From contig OY540821.1 in NCBI GenBank assembly GCA_961205875.1, forward strand, positions 6,882,001 to 6,946,000: 64,000 nt of DNA, given 5' to 3'. Positions 21,381 to 32,922 of this stretch are shown in pieces. The position numbers and the translations under genes are program-made. The stretch comes from Sialis fuliginosa (lineage: Eukaryota; Arthropoda; Insecta; Megaloptera; Sialidae). The notes under the pieces are model-generated. The model worked only from the letters and a program-made list of their open reading frames with translations. It was not told the DNA's origin and did no database searches. The number at the start of each line of letters is the position of its first letter. Position 1 is the stretch's first letter.

Positions 21381-21608
21381 TATTTATTTTTACATTTCCC
21401 CGGCTACCCCCAAGATTTTAAATGAAACAAAATTTTTAACATCAACAATGAAATTTTTGTAATTTATATATTTTTAAGCTAAGTTAACCCGTTGTATTTA
21501 TTTTTACATTTCCCCGGCTACCCCCAAGATTTTAAATGAAACAAAATTTTTAACATCAACAATGTTTTTGTAATTTATATATTTTCAAGCTAAGTTAACC
21601 CGTTGTAT
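21381..21608. repeat. Two-copy tandem duplication, 114-bp period
   Basis: TATTTATTTTTACATTTCCC begins at 21381 and 21495; both copies run through CCGGCTACCCCCAAGATTTT to AGCTAAGTTAACCCGTTGTA with only small indels. Confidence 0.9.
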
Positions 21609-21661
21609 ATCACGTATAATTTAATTTAATAATTTTAACGTTGTAATAATAAACGAAGCAA

Positions 21662-21710
21662 CGCTAAACCCTGGGGTTCCGCGGAACCCACTTTGGGAAA
21701 TGTTAGTATA
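21662..21710. repeat. hAT terminus fragment
   Basis: CCCTGGGGTTCCGCGGAACC, then CCACTTTGGGAAATG, the reverse of the motif at 112-155. Confidence 0.35.
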
Positions 21711-21883
21711 GCGTAATCGCAAAAATATTTAAAAACTTTTACAACATCAATGTTGTATTGTACATTATTCATTTATAAACTTGAACGCTCTTCATGTCTT
21801 ATTCTATGCGGTTAAAAACTGCGACAATTTGTATTTATTGACAAAAACGCGGCAAATTTTAACTGTATTAGAATTGTAGTATA

Positions 21884-22874
21884 CCGGGTGTTCAATATAA
21901 AACTTTTTAGACAAAAATTACTCAAATTGGATAGGGAAATATCGTGTTGTATTAAGGACATCGGCGCCGCTTAAGGGGTGAGGGGGTGACACCCGGGGCG
22001 GAAAATATAGTGTCATCTCCCCCCCCCCCCCCAAAAGGGTCATTAGGACTTAATTTTTTTGCACTTAAGTCATGTGCCACCCCTTCGAAACTTTGACAAC
22101 AGTTATCACCTCTTATAGACTTTCAAAAAAGTTAATTGGCTTTATTTTTTACATATTTTATCCCCTGGAAGCTTTAAATAACATTAGAAGGTAAATAGGG
22201 TTTACTTTTTAACATGAGACGGGTGTTTCCTGGGGCGGACTTATATATACTTATGTGCGAAACCTTTTTGAATCCTACGTCCAGTATTATCAAGTTTAAC
22301 TAAATGCTCCTTTAACTAACTGTTATATTATTACCAGAACCAAGTATAATATATTTAATAAAATGGGTTTTTAATTTTCTACACTATGTTTTTACAACGC
22401 ACATTATGTACATTTTTCAATGAGAGCCTTAATATTGATTTAAATCACGTTTGTAATATACAAAATTTAGGTTAAAGGAGCTTTAAATTGGTTGATAATA
22501 CCGGGCACTAGTCGATTTGAAAATTAAAAAAAAAATTGATAAAAAGTTAAAAAATTGCTTCGTGATTTAAAACATTATTTCTGTTTTATCTTTTCTTGAA
22601 ATTAATTTATTTTAAATGGCAAAACTCTTGTTCGGTAAATTCATTTTTGCTAAAAAAAATCACGTATAAAAATGTTAAATGATAAAAATTGATTATTTTT
22701 CTCGTAGAGACTCTTAAAATATAAATGTTGGTTTTATTAAAAAAAAAAAACAGTTATCATTAAAAACATAAAAAATATCCCTCCACACTGAGTAACTTTT
22801 GTCTGGAAAGTTTTTCTGAAAGCAATTTAATTTCCGAAATAAAATTTCGTAAACGTTTTATTTTGAACACCCGG
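21884..22874. mobile_element. CCGGGTGTTCAA-type MITE with TA flanks and nested insertions
   Basis: Left TA|CCGGGTGTTCAATATAAAA and right complementary TTTTGAACACCCGG|TA. Inner blocks also pair (GACAAAAATTACTCA against TGAGTAACTTTTGTC). At least two insertions lie inside: a GC-rich hAT-like scrap from about 21960 (with a run of C at 22018-22032) and the element at 22279-22506. Confidence 0.75.
22279..22506. mobile_element. Short relative of the GTCCGGTATTATAAAGGAGC MITE family
   Basis: Starts GTCCAGTATTATCAAG, ends TTGATAATACCGGGC; AC on both sides may be a 2-bp target duplication. A further end fragment (GGTTGATAATTAATACCGGA) is at about 48671-48692. Confidence 0.7.
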
Positions 22875-23721
22875 TATGTTATATCTTTAAAATTTATATC
22901 CTTAAAAAACCGACGAAATTTAAAATTTATGTTTTATAAAAACTGAAGATTATCAATACTATAATAAAAATCTGTCGATTCTGTAAAATGAAAATATTTT
23001 AGTTGTTTTTAGTCTAAACGTTCGCGTCATTTTAAATTTTAAAAGCAATAAAATCCATTTTTATAGTTTTTATTATTTTTGTCTGACCATACGAAAATTA
23101 CTGAACCAATTTTGATGGGATTTTGACTATAAGAAAGCCTAATAACTTAGAATTAGTTTAGGCTATATAATAATTGATTTACGACAGATCCGTATTAACG
23201 AAAATTAATTTACAAATTATATTTTTAAATCAAAATTAGTTAATCCATCATCACCTTTACCATAATGGGGACAAGGTAGCTACGTATTTAGAACACCAGT
23301 TGCTCGGGCATTCACCGATTTTGAAATATACGCTGATGAAGCCGCGAGAAAAGTTTAGTATTAAATAAAATCGAAAATAAAAGTATTTTTATATTGAAAC
23401 ATATTATTCTCGCATGCCTACTCCCGGGTTAATACAAATCATTTAGGTAGAAGGAAATCTAAACACCAATTTTCATTGTGTTTAATTTTCTCAGATTTTC
23501 ATGCGTTGTTTTTTTGATTAAAATGCCAGACACACAATTGCAGTTCTATTTTTTTTATTTCACATTTCACTCTGTCTGAATTTGAGTAAGTATTTACACA
23601 GAAAAAATGTAAATATTGGATTTTTTTTAATTACATATGTTTTAATTTGCCGTTCATGTGAGGCGGAACAGGGAAAAATGGTATTCATTTTATAAAATAA
23701 ATACCAAATTAAATTGTTTTT
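22875..23721. other. AT-rich stretch with a relative of the 40-41 kb tandem unit
   Basis: At 23080-23180 the text ACTGAACCAATTTTGATGGG, ATTAGTTTAGGCTATATAAT matches the unit repeated at 40061-41140. Otherwise nothing recognised. Confidence 0.45.
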
Positions 23722-23723
23722 TA

Positions 23724-24197
23724 CACTATCAAATAAATATGTCAAACATCTTTGACAAAGATTTGATCATATTTCTTTGATAAAATACGAGATTTTGTTC
23801 TATTACACTACATAAAACATTTGACAATATTTTCTTAGTAAGTATTATCTAGGGATATTTTCTTCTTTTTTGGTGCATTTTGATAATGCGTGGATGTTCG
23901 TCAGTTGACGCGATTGAGGTTTAAATTTACAACTGTGTATTGCAGTTTTTATAATCAATAAGAAGATTATCATATAATACTGGATTATGTTGATATTAAT
24001 ATATTAACTGTAACTGTCAGTGATAACTTGGCAGTCGCCATTTTGATTTATCTGTCAAAAAACCTTTGATCAAATATAAGAGACTGTCATTAACTATGAT
24101 CATAGAAATATTATTAAGGTAAATATTATAAAAGTTGACTTATTACACTGTCATATTTCTTTGATCAAAGAAATTTTATCACATTTCTTTGATAGTG
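23724..24197. mobile_element. CACTATCAAA MITE with TA flanks, 474 bp
   Basis: Left CACTATCAAATAAATATG and right complementary CATTTCTTTGATAGTG, with TA at 23722-23723 and 24198-24199. Interior repeats TTTGATCA/TTTCTTTGAT many times. The ends resemble those of the CACTA-like element at 29718-36078. Confidence 0.8.
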
Positions 24198-24275
24198 TAA
24201 TAGCCGCCTTAGAAGATTGCATTATGGATTTATTATAAACGACAATAAATTAAAACTAGTCGAAATTCGACCAAT

Positions 24276-24600
24276 ATTTTACCTGCCTTAACGGCAACAA
24301 TACACACATGATTTTTTTTGTGCACATCTATGGCACAGTACCTAACCTAACCTCCAAATAAAAACACTGCAATTGAACGCGAATTGAAATCTCTATACGC
24401 ATTCTCTACGTTTGACAGAAACCCAAAACTATTTATTTTTGCCGCTTGGTGGCATTAGGTGATGCGAGGGGAAATAAATCAACAACGAGAGGGGAAATCA
24501 TGTGTGTATGTTAACTTTAATTTACCTGTCTTAACGGCAACATACAAAAATGTTTTTTTGTGAACATCTATGGCACAGTACCTTTCCAGGGTGTCCACTT
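24276..24600. repeat. Repeat unit bounded by direct copies of ACCTGNCTTAACGGCAACA
   Basis: The block TTAACGGCAACA to CATCTATGGCACAGTACCT occurs at 24290-24345 and 24535-24585. Between them lies ACACTGCAATTGAACGCGAA, also present at 29525, together with TTTTTGCCGCTTGGTGGC. Confidence 0.6.
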
Positions 24601-25324
24601 TCTGGAAAGTCAGGGAATTTTTTTTTGCCGGTGTGTGGAAAAACGCCGTTAGTGTAACATCTATGTAAAATCTGAAAAGAATTGACAGTTAATATTTCGT
24701 AATTAACTAAGCATTAGTAAATCAAACTTTTGGGTACTATTAGTGCCTCATTATCACTTCCGGTTTGACCGGAAATTATCTCAACATTTAATTTTCAAAT
24801 GGAATGGTATACTTTTTAATGTCATTTTTTAATTTTTATAGATCAAAATCTATAATAGATTTTTAAATGATATTAAACATTAAATAAGTTGCAAAAACTT
24901 TTTTTTTCATACTTAAATAATGTAACGAAAATACATAGAAATACATATTTAATGTTATAAAAAGTAGAAATACCCCTATTATAAACAAACAATTTGAATA
25001 TTAATAGAGCGGAAAAGAAAACGTGAAATGGGTTGAATTCATTGCGTCTTTTTTAATAAAAGTTTATAGCTGCATTAAAAAGACCCGTCGACTTGAAAAA
25101 AATATTCTACATTTTATATTTGCTCTAATGAAAACATATTTTGGCATTAAAATAAGGCAACTTTTTTATATTTTTCTTTTGAATAATTTCAGAAGTTTTT
25201 TGAATTTAACCCTTTAAAGACAGATTTTTGGGAGGCATTATCAATAAAAAAGTAGGGGAAAATGATAAAATATAACACTAATATTGATTTTAAACAATAA
25301 GAATGTAGAATATATTGATTACCT
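24601..25324. other. AT-rich stretch, nothing recognised
   Basis: No exon-like composition or bounded repeat; a GGTGTCCACTTTCTGGAAAG scrap lies at 24590. Confidence 0.35.
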
Positions 25325-25328
25325 TTAA

Positions 25329-26043
25329 GGTATTTCTCGGGGAGAAACAAGGTACGCTATATGTTAGAAAACGAAAAAAAAGTGTACTATAAAATCAAGA
25401 TAGCCGTGGTGCCGTGGTATAAAATTTGGCAACGTTTTTTCTATTGCGCATGCGCGACTTTTGTATTCCCAATGACAGCTACATATTATTTAATGTTTTG
25501 ATGTGATAACGTGTACTGTTATTAGCAGCTGAATTTGTTATATATTATAAGTTTATAATTAAGAAATGGCTTTTATTATTTTTATTATTCCTTAAAATTA
25601 AAAGAACAATATATTCAGCACGTACGATTTTTAAATACCGCGGCAATTGTCAATACTTTGCGGCGTTGTCATAGCTAGTACCGTGATATTTTTTATCAGA
25701 AAATAAGTTTTTATTTTACTTATAACTTAAAAACGGGGTGGTGAAAATACTTGAGATTTTTTATATAAACTCCAATTATATTAATTTAGTTTCCCTGAAA
25801 ATTTCATAAATTTCTTGATCTTCCTTCACATAAAATTATTTACTTTTTCATTGAAAATCCGCTTAAAATATCGTAATCCCTATACTCGCAATGTTAAATT
25901 TTTGATTTTATTTTGACGATATCTTCGTTCACAGATGGTCAATCATTTTAAGATTTTGAATGGAGCTTCTAATAACCTTTTTTTAGTTTTTTTTACAAAA
26001 TTTGAACTTACTCTTGAATCTTTTAATTTTTCCGAGAAATACC
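25329..26043. mobile_element. TTAA-flanked element, 715 bp (Kolobok or piggyBac type)
   Basis: TTAA|GGTATTTCTCGG (from 25329) and CCGAGAAATACC|TTAA (to 26043). Interior has GC-rich paired scraps (GCCGTGGTATAAAATTTGGC and AAATACCGCGGCAATTG). No coding frame. Confidence 0.8.
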
Positions 26044-26047
26044 TTAA

Positions 26048-27400
26048 ATGAATTTTGTTAGCGTCAATACAGGGTTGGTAAATAAATATTCATTTAATTA
26101 CCTTCATTAAAAAAGCAACAATTATTATTAGTAAGTAGAATTTCCTTGCGGTTTCGCTCTCGTGTATTTCACCCACGTGACTGGCTGCTCTACTAATGTA
26201 GCACCAAATAGCAACACTAGCTCTTTTTGTATATATATATATTAAAAAAAAAAAAAAATTATGATATATTTTCCATTGTTCAGGCCTGCCATTTATCATT
26301 TGACATATTATAGTCTACTAATTTTAGGGTCTTAGGCTTTCTTAGAGTGAAAAAACGTTAAGTAGTTTTCATCTCAAAATATTTAAAATCTACCTTTCTT
26401 GCAGAGACTCAAAATACACAAAAAATGAACCTACAGATTTTTATAATTAATATTAACTTTGAATTGATTTTGACAGTTGACTTAATTTGATTACTTCCTA
26501 ATTTTATCGGAAATAGTTAAATATAGTTATGATATATAAAGTTCCCTTTATTGGTTCAATGTACCGAGGTTCCACTGTATAAAGTCATATATTTTCTTAA
26601 ATTAATGTAAAACAGATTGGACATAAGCACTGTATAAGAAGAAAATGTAGAATGAGTAATTATAAAATGCAGTAATCTCCGGAGATGATAAATTGCTGTA
26701 GTGAGAGATTAGACAGGTGCTCCTTCAGTTGTTTTTTCTTTTTAATTAATGAACGGTATTCTTTGCAATTTACAAATTACATTAATTTTGTATTGCGTGC
26801 AGGTACGGTGGCACAAGGATTTCATTTTTATAATATTTAGTAGTTTTCAGAGTTTTTTAGGTGTTTTTATTTATTTATTAAGGATCTAATTTCTAGATTG
26901 TCTTATAACGAACAGATAGTATCATTTTTCGAGGGTGGAGGGGGGAGGGCGCCGCCCGGACAGTCAGGCTAGGACTACCACACAATTATACATCCAGGCC
27001 ATGCGGAAATCAACTTTTCTTTACGTTTTGAAGGTAGTACAATCAGAATCTGCTCTTATCTCAGACATGATTTTTCGATGGTATTACAATACTTCCATTT
27101 CTTTCAGAGCATGGAAGTAAAATGAATATAAATACTAAATTTTTACGAATTATTGATAGCCTTTTAAAACCGAGACTCTCGACGAGACTTGTTAATAACT
27201 ATTATTATTATTGGTTCAGGATTTTTGAAAAATATAGTTGAATTATTATTTTATTCTACACAGTTCTTTACTATATTTTATTGCTCAATATTGAACGGTT
27301 ATTACAAAAGAGCGCGCTGGCGGCAAACTTTTTTCCGACTAGATCTAATATTATCGTCACTGCTTATTTCTTACGCTACCTAATGTAACAAAATATATAC
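26048..27400. other. AT-rich stretch with one short GC-rich scrap
   Basis: GGGGGGAGGGCGCCGCCCGG at about 26940 stands out from the background; no exon can be supported. Otherwise nothing recognised. Confidence 0.35.
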
Positions 27401-27514
27401 TAAAACCTGGGCAAAGAACATATTTATGAATTAAAAAAAAAACACTTAAATCGGATAAGTGGTTCTCGAGTTATAAGCGCACTAACGGACAAACAGACGT
27501 TGCGTTTTATGATA
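27400..27514. repeat. LINE-tail-like repeat fragment
   Basis: ACCTGGGCAAAGAACATATT, TCGGATAAGTGGTTCTCGAG, CACTAACGGACAAACAGACG; the tail pattern of the dispersed insect repeats. Confidence 0.45.
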
Positions 27515-27516
27515 TA

Positions 27517-28072
27517 GGGTCAACTGGGGTAAAAGTGAAACAAAATACAAATCTTTCATGCTTTTTGAAAGTTAACGATACAAATTCATACTTTAATTTT
27601 TTCTACTAGATGCGCTTATGAATAACCATTTTAAATACTTACGTCATTTGAACTGTACGATACAATACGGATATTAAAAATGAAAAAATGTGTTTCATTT
27701 TTAACCTCTAATTTGGGAAAAAGTGAAACAGGCCTCTAATGGAAAATATTTCTCGAAAAATTAAAAGAAAAGCTACAAAGGCAACTTTGATTTATCTTCT
27801 TTGTGGCATATCAATGTGAAATTGTAACTTTAATTAATATCTGAGCTATACAGAAAGTTATGTGCAAACACGTTTTGACATCGACTAACAGGGAAATCTG
27901 TAGGGGTGACACATCACTTATTAGGCGACTCATATTTTCAGGTCGCTTTAACAAACCTTTAATGATGATGTTAGTTTTTATAATTCTCCTATAAACAATT
28001 AGTTTTTTAGTTGCAAGCTTGTTTCACTTTTACCCCATTTTTTCGGTGTTTCATATTTACCCCACTCGACCC
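27517..28072. mobile_element. Tc1/mariner-type MITE, GGGTCAACTGGGGTAAAAGT family, 556 bp
   Basis: TA|GGGTCAACTGGGG at 27517 and complementary CCCCACTCGACCC|TA at 28072. GTGAAAC/GTTTCACTTTTACCCC is repeated inside in both orientations. Confidence 0.85.
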
Positions 28073-28319
28073 TACATATATAGATGTTTATATCGTTTTA
28101 TCAAAATTTCCAAAAATTCTAGTCTCGACGTATAGCCCAAAAAACAACGACAGTAAAATCATTACAACAATCAACATTTTCATATGTAGATTTTATTTGT
28201 GAGATACTTTCAAAAATACCTTTCCCACCCATTGGTCAGTCTAGTATAATAATAACAAAACCTTTAACGCAAACATTCAACAAAACGATACTGTGTATAG
28301 TAAAGCTTTGCACGACCGA

Positions 28320-28512
28320 ATCGCTCCACAATAACAATAAACGTGGTGCATTGTTGATCGCACGTCCGTTGTTATGTTGCCATGGTAACGCCGATGGTGT
28401 TTTGTGTTTGTTTGTTTTTAACGAGATCACGGGGGCCGCGTGTGCAATAAACGGTGCGATGAGTTAATACGAGCGTGCTGCACTGATAACTGCCCCTTCG
28501 AGAGGAGGGGGG
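28320..28512. promoter_or_regulatory. GC-richer island with RFX-type X-box
   Basis: GTTGCCATGGTAAC at 28376-28389 is a nearly palindromic X-box as bound by RFX factors. TTTGTGTTTGTTTGTTTTT (forkhead-like) follows about 15 bp on, then CACGGGGGCCGCGTGTGC. The block has no repeat partner in the window and is far less AT-rich than its neighbours, so a regulatory element is plausible. No adjacent gene start is recognised. Confidence 0.35.
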
Positions 28513-28839
28513 GGGAGGATAGGTCAGGAGCGGATTCATGTATTATATTCAAGCTTTTGAAATATTTCGTCATTAATCTTGGGTTGCAGAAAAGCAAAAT
28601 TATCCAATCAGTTGTTTTAAATTAAACTTAATCATAATTTGTAAATGAACAATTCACTAAATATGATAATTTTTTACTTTATAAAATTTATCATAAATGT
28701 GATTGTTTTTTAGAATTGACGTAATAATGGTTTTAAAACAGCTAATCGTGAGGTAAATGGTAAAAATTAGTTTATTCATGCTAATATTATAAATGCGAAA
28801 GTAACTCTGTCTGTCTTTATGTAGAAAAAAATGGAAAAT

Positions 28840-29358
28840 AACACAGGCCTACACCCGAATTGCTCCATCAGGTCAGGTTTTTGATATAACCTAACCTAAA
28901 AGTGTCCAAAATGATAATTTTGGTAATATTTAAGAATTTATTACCAAGTAGGTAATTTTTTTCTAAAGGTTTCGTTCATGGTAAGAAGTAGTACTATCTT
29001 TCCTCTTTAAAATAAATTTTTACTTTCTACTGTACGTTTTTTTTTCACCGAAATAAACTAGTTTGAAGTTATTGTTATATTTAATGTATAGTAAAGTCCA
29101 TTGTGTCACTGTGTCTACTCTATTAAGAAAAGTATAATATATTCAAACTTGTATATTTCGGTGACAAAAAATCGTACAGTAAAAAATAAAAATTCGTTTT
29201 AAAGAGGAAAGATAGTACTTTTTCTTACCGCGAACGAAAACTTTAGAAAAATTACCTACTTGGTAATAAATTCTTAAATATTACCAAAATTGTCATTTTG
29301 GACACTTTTAGGTTAGGTTATATCAAAAACCTGAGCTGATGAAGCAATTCGGGTGACG
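28840..29358. repeat. Long inverted repeat, arms about 220-235 bp
   Basis: Left arm from CAGGCCTACACCCGAATTGC through GGTTTTTGATATAACCTAAC to CTTTCCTCTTTAAAA; the right arm is its complement (TTTTAAAGAGGAAAGATAGT to GAAGCAATTCGGGTG). The inner arm extends through TCACCGAAATAAACTAGTTT and its counterpart, leaving a loop of about 65 bp. The left side sits after a TTCATGCTAATATTATAAAT LINE-type tail. No coding frame. Confidence 0.8.
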
Positions 29359-29524
29359 GATTCGGGTTCAGCACGTCAAAAGCCTCCGAAATCACTTATT
29401 GAAGTAGAGACACCAGTTCAAAAGTATTTTTTTGTAGGCCTGTGTAAACAATGATTTAAATTTATCTAATCAACATTAAAAAAAGAAAACAATGCAACAA
29501 ACTAATTCCACGCACTTATTGTTA

Positions 29525-29612
29525 CACTGCAATTGAACGCGAATTGAAATCTATACTCTACATTTGACAGAACCCCAAAACTATTTATTTTTGCCGCTTG
29601 GTGGCGCTATTG
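29525..29612. repeat. Second copy of the ACACTGCAATTGAACGCGAA block
   Basis: Matches 24365-24455, including TTTTTGCCGCTTGGTGGC. Confidence 0.6.
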
Positions 29613-29735
29613 ACTACAAAAATTTCAGAAACATATTAAAAAACAGTTTTTAAAAATGAAATTTTTCAAATTAAAGATACATTTTTAAGTTCTATTTTTG
29701 TTATAATACTTATAATACACTGTCAAAAATTTTTT

Positions 29736-30173
29736 TAGTAATTTTACAAAAATGTGTAGGAAGTTTTTACGCACCACAATTTTCGGAATTATGGAACACA
29801 GTTTTGTAAATTTACTATACAATTTATCACAACTCAATTTTAAACTATTACAAATCATCTGTCGCAAAATTACTAATCATTTACTAGACTTATGTTTAGT
29901 AATATTACTGTACATTATTCGTAATTTTACTAAGCCAAATGTTTCTAATAATTTTAGTAATTTTACAAAAATGTGTAGGAAGTTTTTACGCACCACAATT
30001 TTCGGAATTATGGAACACAGTTTTGTAAATTTACTATACAATTTATCACAACTCAATTTTAAACTATTACAAATCATCTGTCGCAAAATTACTAATCATT
30101 TACTAGACTTATGTTTAGTAATATTACTGTACATTATTCGTAATTTTACTAAGCCAAATGTTTCTAATAATTT
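29736..30173. repeat. Two apparently identical 219-bp tandem units (left subterminal)
   Basis: Units starting with TAGTAATTTTACAAAAATGT, key positions 29752 and 29971, are repeated apparently without change. Because 219 is a multiple of three, a repeated open frame appears by chance. Either a very recent duplication or an assembly artefact. Confidence 0.9.
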
Positions 30174-30759
30174 TAGTAATTTTACAAAAATTTATTGTAA
30201 TTATACTAGACAATTTATACCAATTTAGTTTAGAAAAATTACAAACTATTTGTTGCAATATTACTAACCTTTATTAAAAAATTGTTTAGTAATATTACAA
30301 TACAATAGTCGGAATTTTACTAAACAAATTAGATTAAATACATTTAGTAATTTTACAACCATATATCGTAATTTTTCAACCCAATTAATACCAATTTAGT
30401 TTCGAAAAATTACAAACTATTTGTTGCAGTATTGAATTTTTACTACCCAACTTACATCAAGTCAATTTGAAAAAAATACAAACCGCTCGTTGCAATATTA
30501 CTATGCATCGGGATATAACTTGCATAGCTTTATTTCAATATCAGACTGTAATTTTACTGAAAAAAATTGTTAAATCAATGAATGCTACAACAGCGTATTT
30601 TAGTGTTAAATATAAAATATTTATTAAATATTAATTTATTAATTATTTAATTAACAATTAAACATATGTCATTAATTATAACAGTGTTATCAATAATTTA
30701 TATTATGAAAATAATAACATAATTTAATGCTAACACAAATTTTAAATTTTTTTTGAAGA

Positions 30760-32165
30760 TTATTCTGACGTTTTGATTGCCACATAATTAATTGCCAAAT
30801 CACGAGTAATGTAGGCACGGAGTATCTTTCCAATATTCTTGGTTATATCTACTGTCTTGTTTATTTAGCATAACAATTTGTAAATCTAAAAAAAGAAAAT
30901 TATTATTCATGTCTTATAAACGAATTATATAAAATAGGGCTTATATAAAAAAATAATAATTTTATTTGTGATTACTTACCAATTTTTTTTTTAAATCAAC
31001 ATCATTTTTAATTTTATCATTAAATTTAATAAAACTTTCTTCATTTTGTAGTGGAAGAATCATGTCAAATTCACTCTCAGAGTTACTGATTTCGTCACTC
31101 AAAATGCTTGTTGAATTATGAAGTTTTTCAATGACATTTTCAAGGCTTTGTAATCTGGTTGAATAATTGGTTAATTGACTTCCTAAATTTGACAAACGTT
31201 TGCCGATGCTTACAAAACAGCTCGATATGAATTGATGCAGATCTTCTGTAACAAAAAAAATCACGTTTCCAATACACATTAAAGAAAAAAAAAACGATGT
31301 ATGTTTTTACCTTTTGTCATTGGTTGATTTGCACTGGTCTCGAGTTTTTCTTCAGCTTTTTTTTTTTACAATCCTTTTTGGATTTAATATATTGTTTGGA
31401 TCTAATCCGTTAGTGTTGTCTTCATCACTGGAAAATTCCGTTGAAGTTGACTTAATGTCAGTGTCATCAGATGGGTGACAACTTGGGATTGAAATCGATT
31501 TAGAATTCAATTTTTTTCTTTTTGTGTGTTGACTTTTAGGATTAGATGAATCTAACATTAAAAAAAATATATTTGTTGCATATTTATAACAAAAAATTTT
31601 ACCAAAAAAAATTAAAACTACTTACGAATTTTTATACCAAGATCGTCTGTCCATTTCAATGCTGCTTGACTAAATTGTTTGTTAATGAGCTCTTTATTCT
31701 TTGCAACAAATTTGCGCTTCAGAGCCTTCTTATCAGTATCTGCTTTTTTTTTGCAGATTCTTCATTTGCTGTCGAGTATACATATGGGTTTGTTTCTAAC
31801 TCAACGATTTTATTTTCAGCTTCTTTATAAGTATCTAAAAAATTGATTAATAATATGTCAAAATATTTTTTTTGCTCATAAAAAATTAATAAAATGTAAA
31901 AAAATTAATATTGTGGTAAAGAATTTATTTTAAAATAACATATCATTACTTACGAGCACTTCCGCGAATATCCACTAGAAATGTTGGCTATGTAGATTTG
32001 GGTGGTTCTAAATTTTTCACCATTTCTTGCAGTTCTTCGCATACATTTGGATCATCAAGCAGGCCTGGCATATATTTGCAATATACCTTATCAGAATCTT
32101 CTTCAAAATGAAGCCATGTATATATAATATAATATAATATAAGACGATATTTATGATCCATGTCT
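30760..32165 (-). pseudogene. Damaged five-exon gene resembling DUF4806 proteins, inside the CACTA-like element
   Basis: Exons on the minus strand, all with AG/GT borders and compatible phases: 31954-32165, 31626-31834, 31311-31551, 30980-31245, 30760-30885. Exon 1: MDHKYRLIL, then YTWLHFEEDSDKVYC. Exon 2: a Lys-rich stretch (ADTDKKALKRKFVAKNKE). Exon 3: acidic/serine-rich linker (STEFSSDEDNTNGLDPNNIL). Exon 4: coiled coil (RLSNLGSQLTNYSTRLQSLE) then FDMILPLQNEESFIKFNDKI, the start of a DUF4806-like fold. Exon 5: KTVDITKNIGKILRAYITRD and AINYVAIKTSE, its end. Damage: a stop near the end of exon 1, a stop early in exon 5, and reading shifts at poly-A runs in exons 2 and 3. It lies within the transposon borders, so it is cargo or an element gene. 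The family call is from pattern memory, not a search. Confidence 0.5.
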
Positions 32166-32922
32166 ATAAAAAACAAAACAAAAAGTGGGTATGTGTACTT
32201 ATGTACACGCGTTAGAAGTTATACTTATTTGTCGTGAAATTTTAAAACACTTATCAAAATTTGATTACACATTTCAAATATTAAAATCTTAGTTTTGGAA
32301 AAAAATTATTTGAAACAAGAAAATATTTCTTTTGCCTTAAAATTTTAACTCCAAAAATAAAAATCATTTGTTTAGACAAATGGCTACAGCTTAAAGATGT
32401 AAGTAGGTGAAAAAGTTACCTGAATTATAACAGATATATATTCAATAAACGTTAAAAACAATTATTGGATTAAACAACAGAATTATAAAAAATCACTTGT
32501 AGCAGCATCAATCTTTACACAACAAATTTTTAATAACGACTGTTCAAAAATCGTATTATTGCTCATACGCAGTAGCTTAGCATCGTGAGAAAATAAAATG
32601 TAACAAAATTTACCCCTTCCGCCAGCGCGTTCACATGAAACTATGTTCTATACCAGTATTTCTCAAACTTTTTGAATTGAATCACTCATAATTGTGATTA
32701 ATAGCGAAATTTAATATCAATAATAATTAATAACAAGTTAATAACTTATCTCGAGTACATCTTTGAACAAAATATTATTTGTATATTTTTCGACATTAAC
32801 TTAACTAACTAATTGAGTTTACTTAAAATATTTTAAATTAAATTTAATGTGATGAGTGAGCGCGGCTTTGTTTTGATGTTGGTCAGTACTGAAAATACCA
32901 TTTCGTATAATAGGGCGAGCGG

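Noticed and set aside
24336-24352. CCTAACCTAACCT, resembling the insect telomere repeat (TTAGG)n
   Set aside because: Only two to three units, and AACCTAACCT is frequent in insect interspersed DNA; no array.
29525-29612. Possible conserved non-coding element
   Set aside because: Same block occurs at 24365-24455, so it is a repeat.
29752-30228. 158-codon open frame made of two identical 73-residue halves
   Set aside because: It is produced by the 219-bp tandem duplication of AT-rich subterminal sequence; no coding character.
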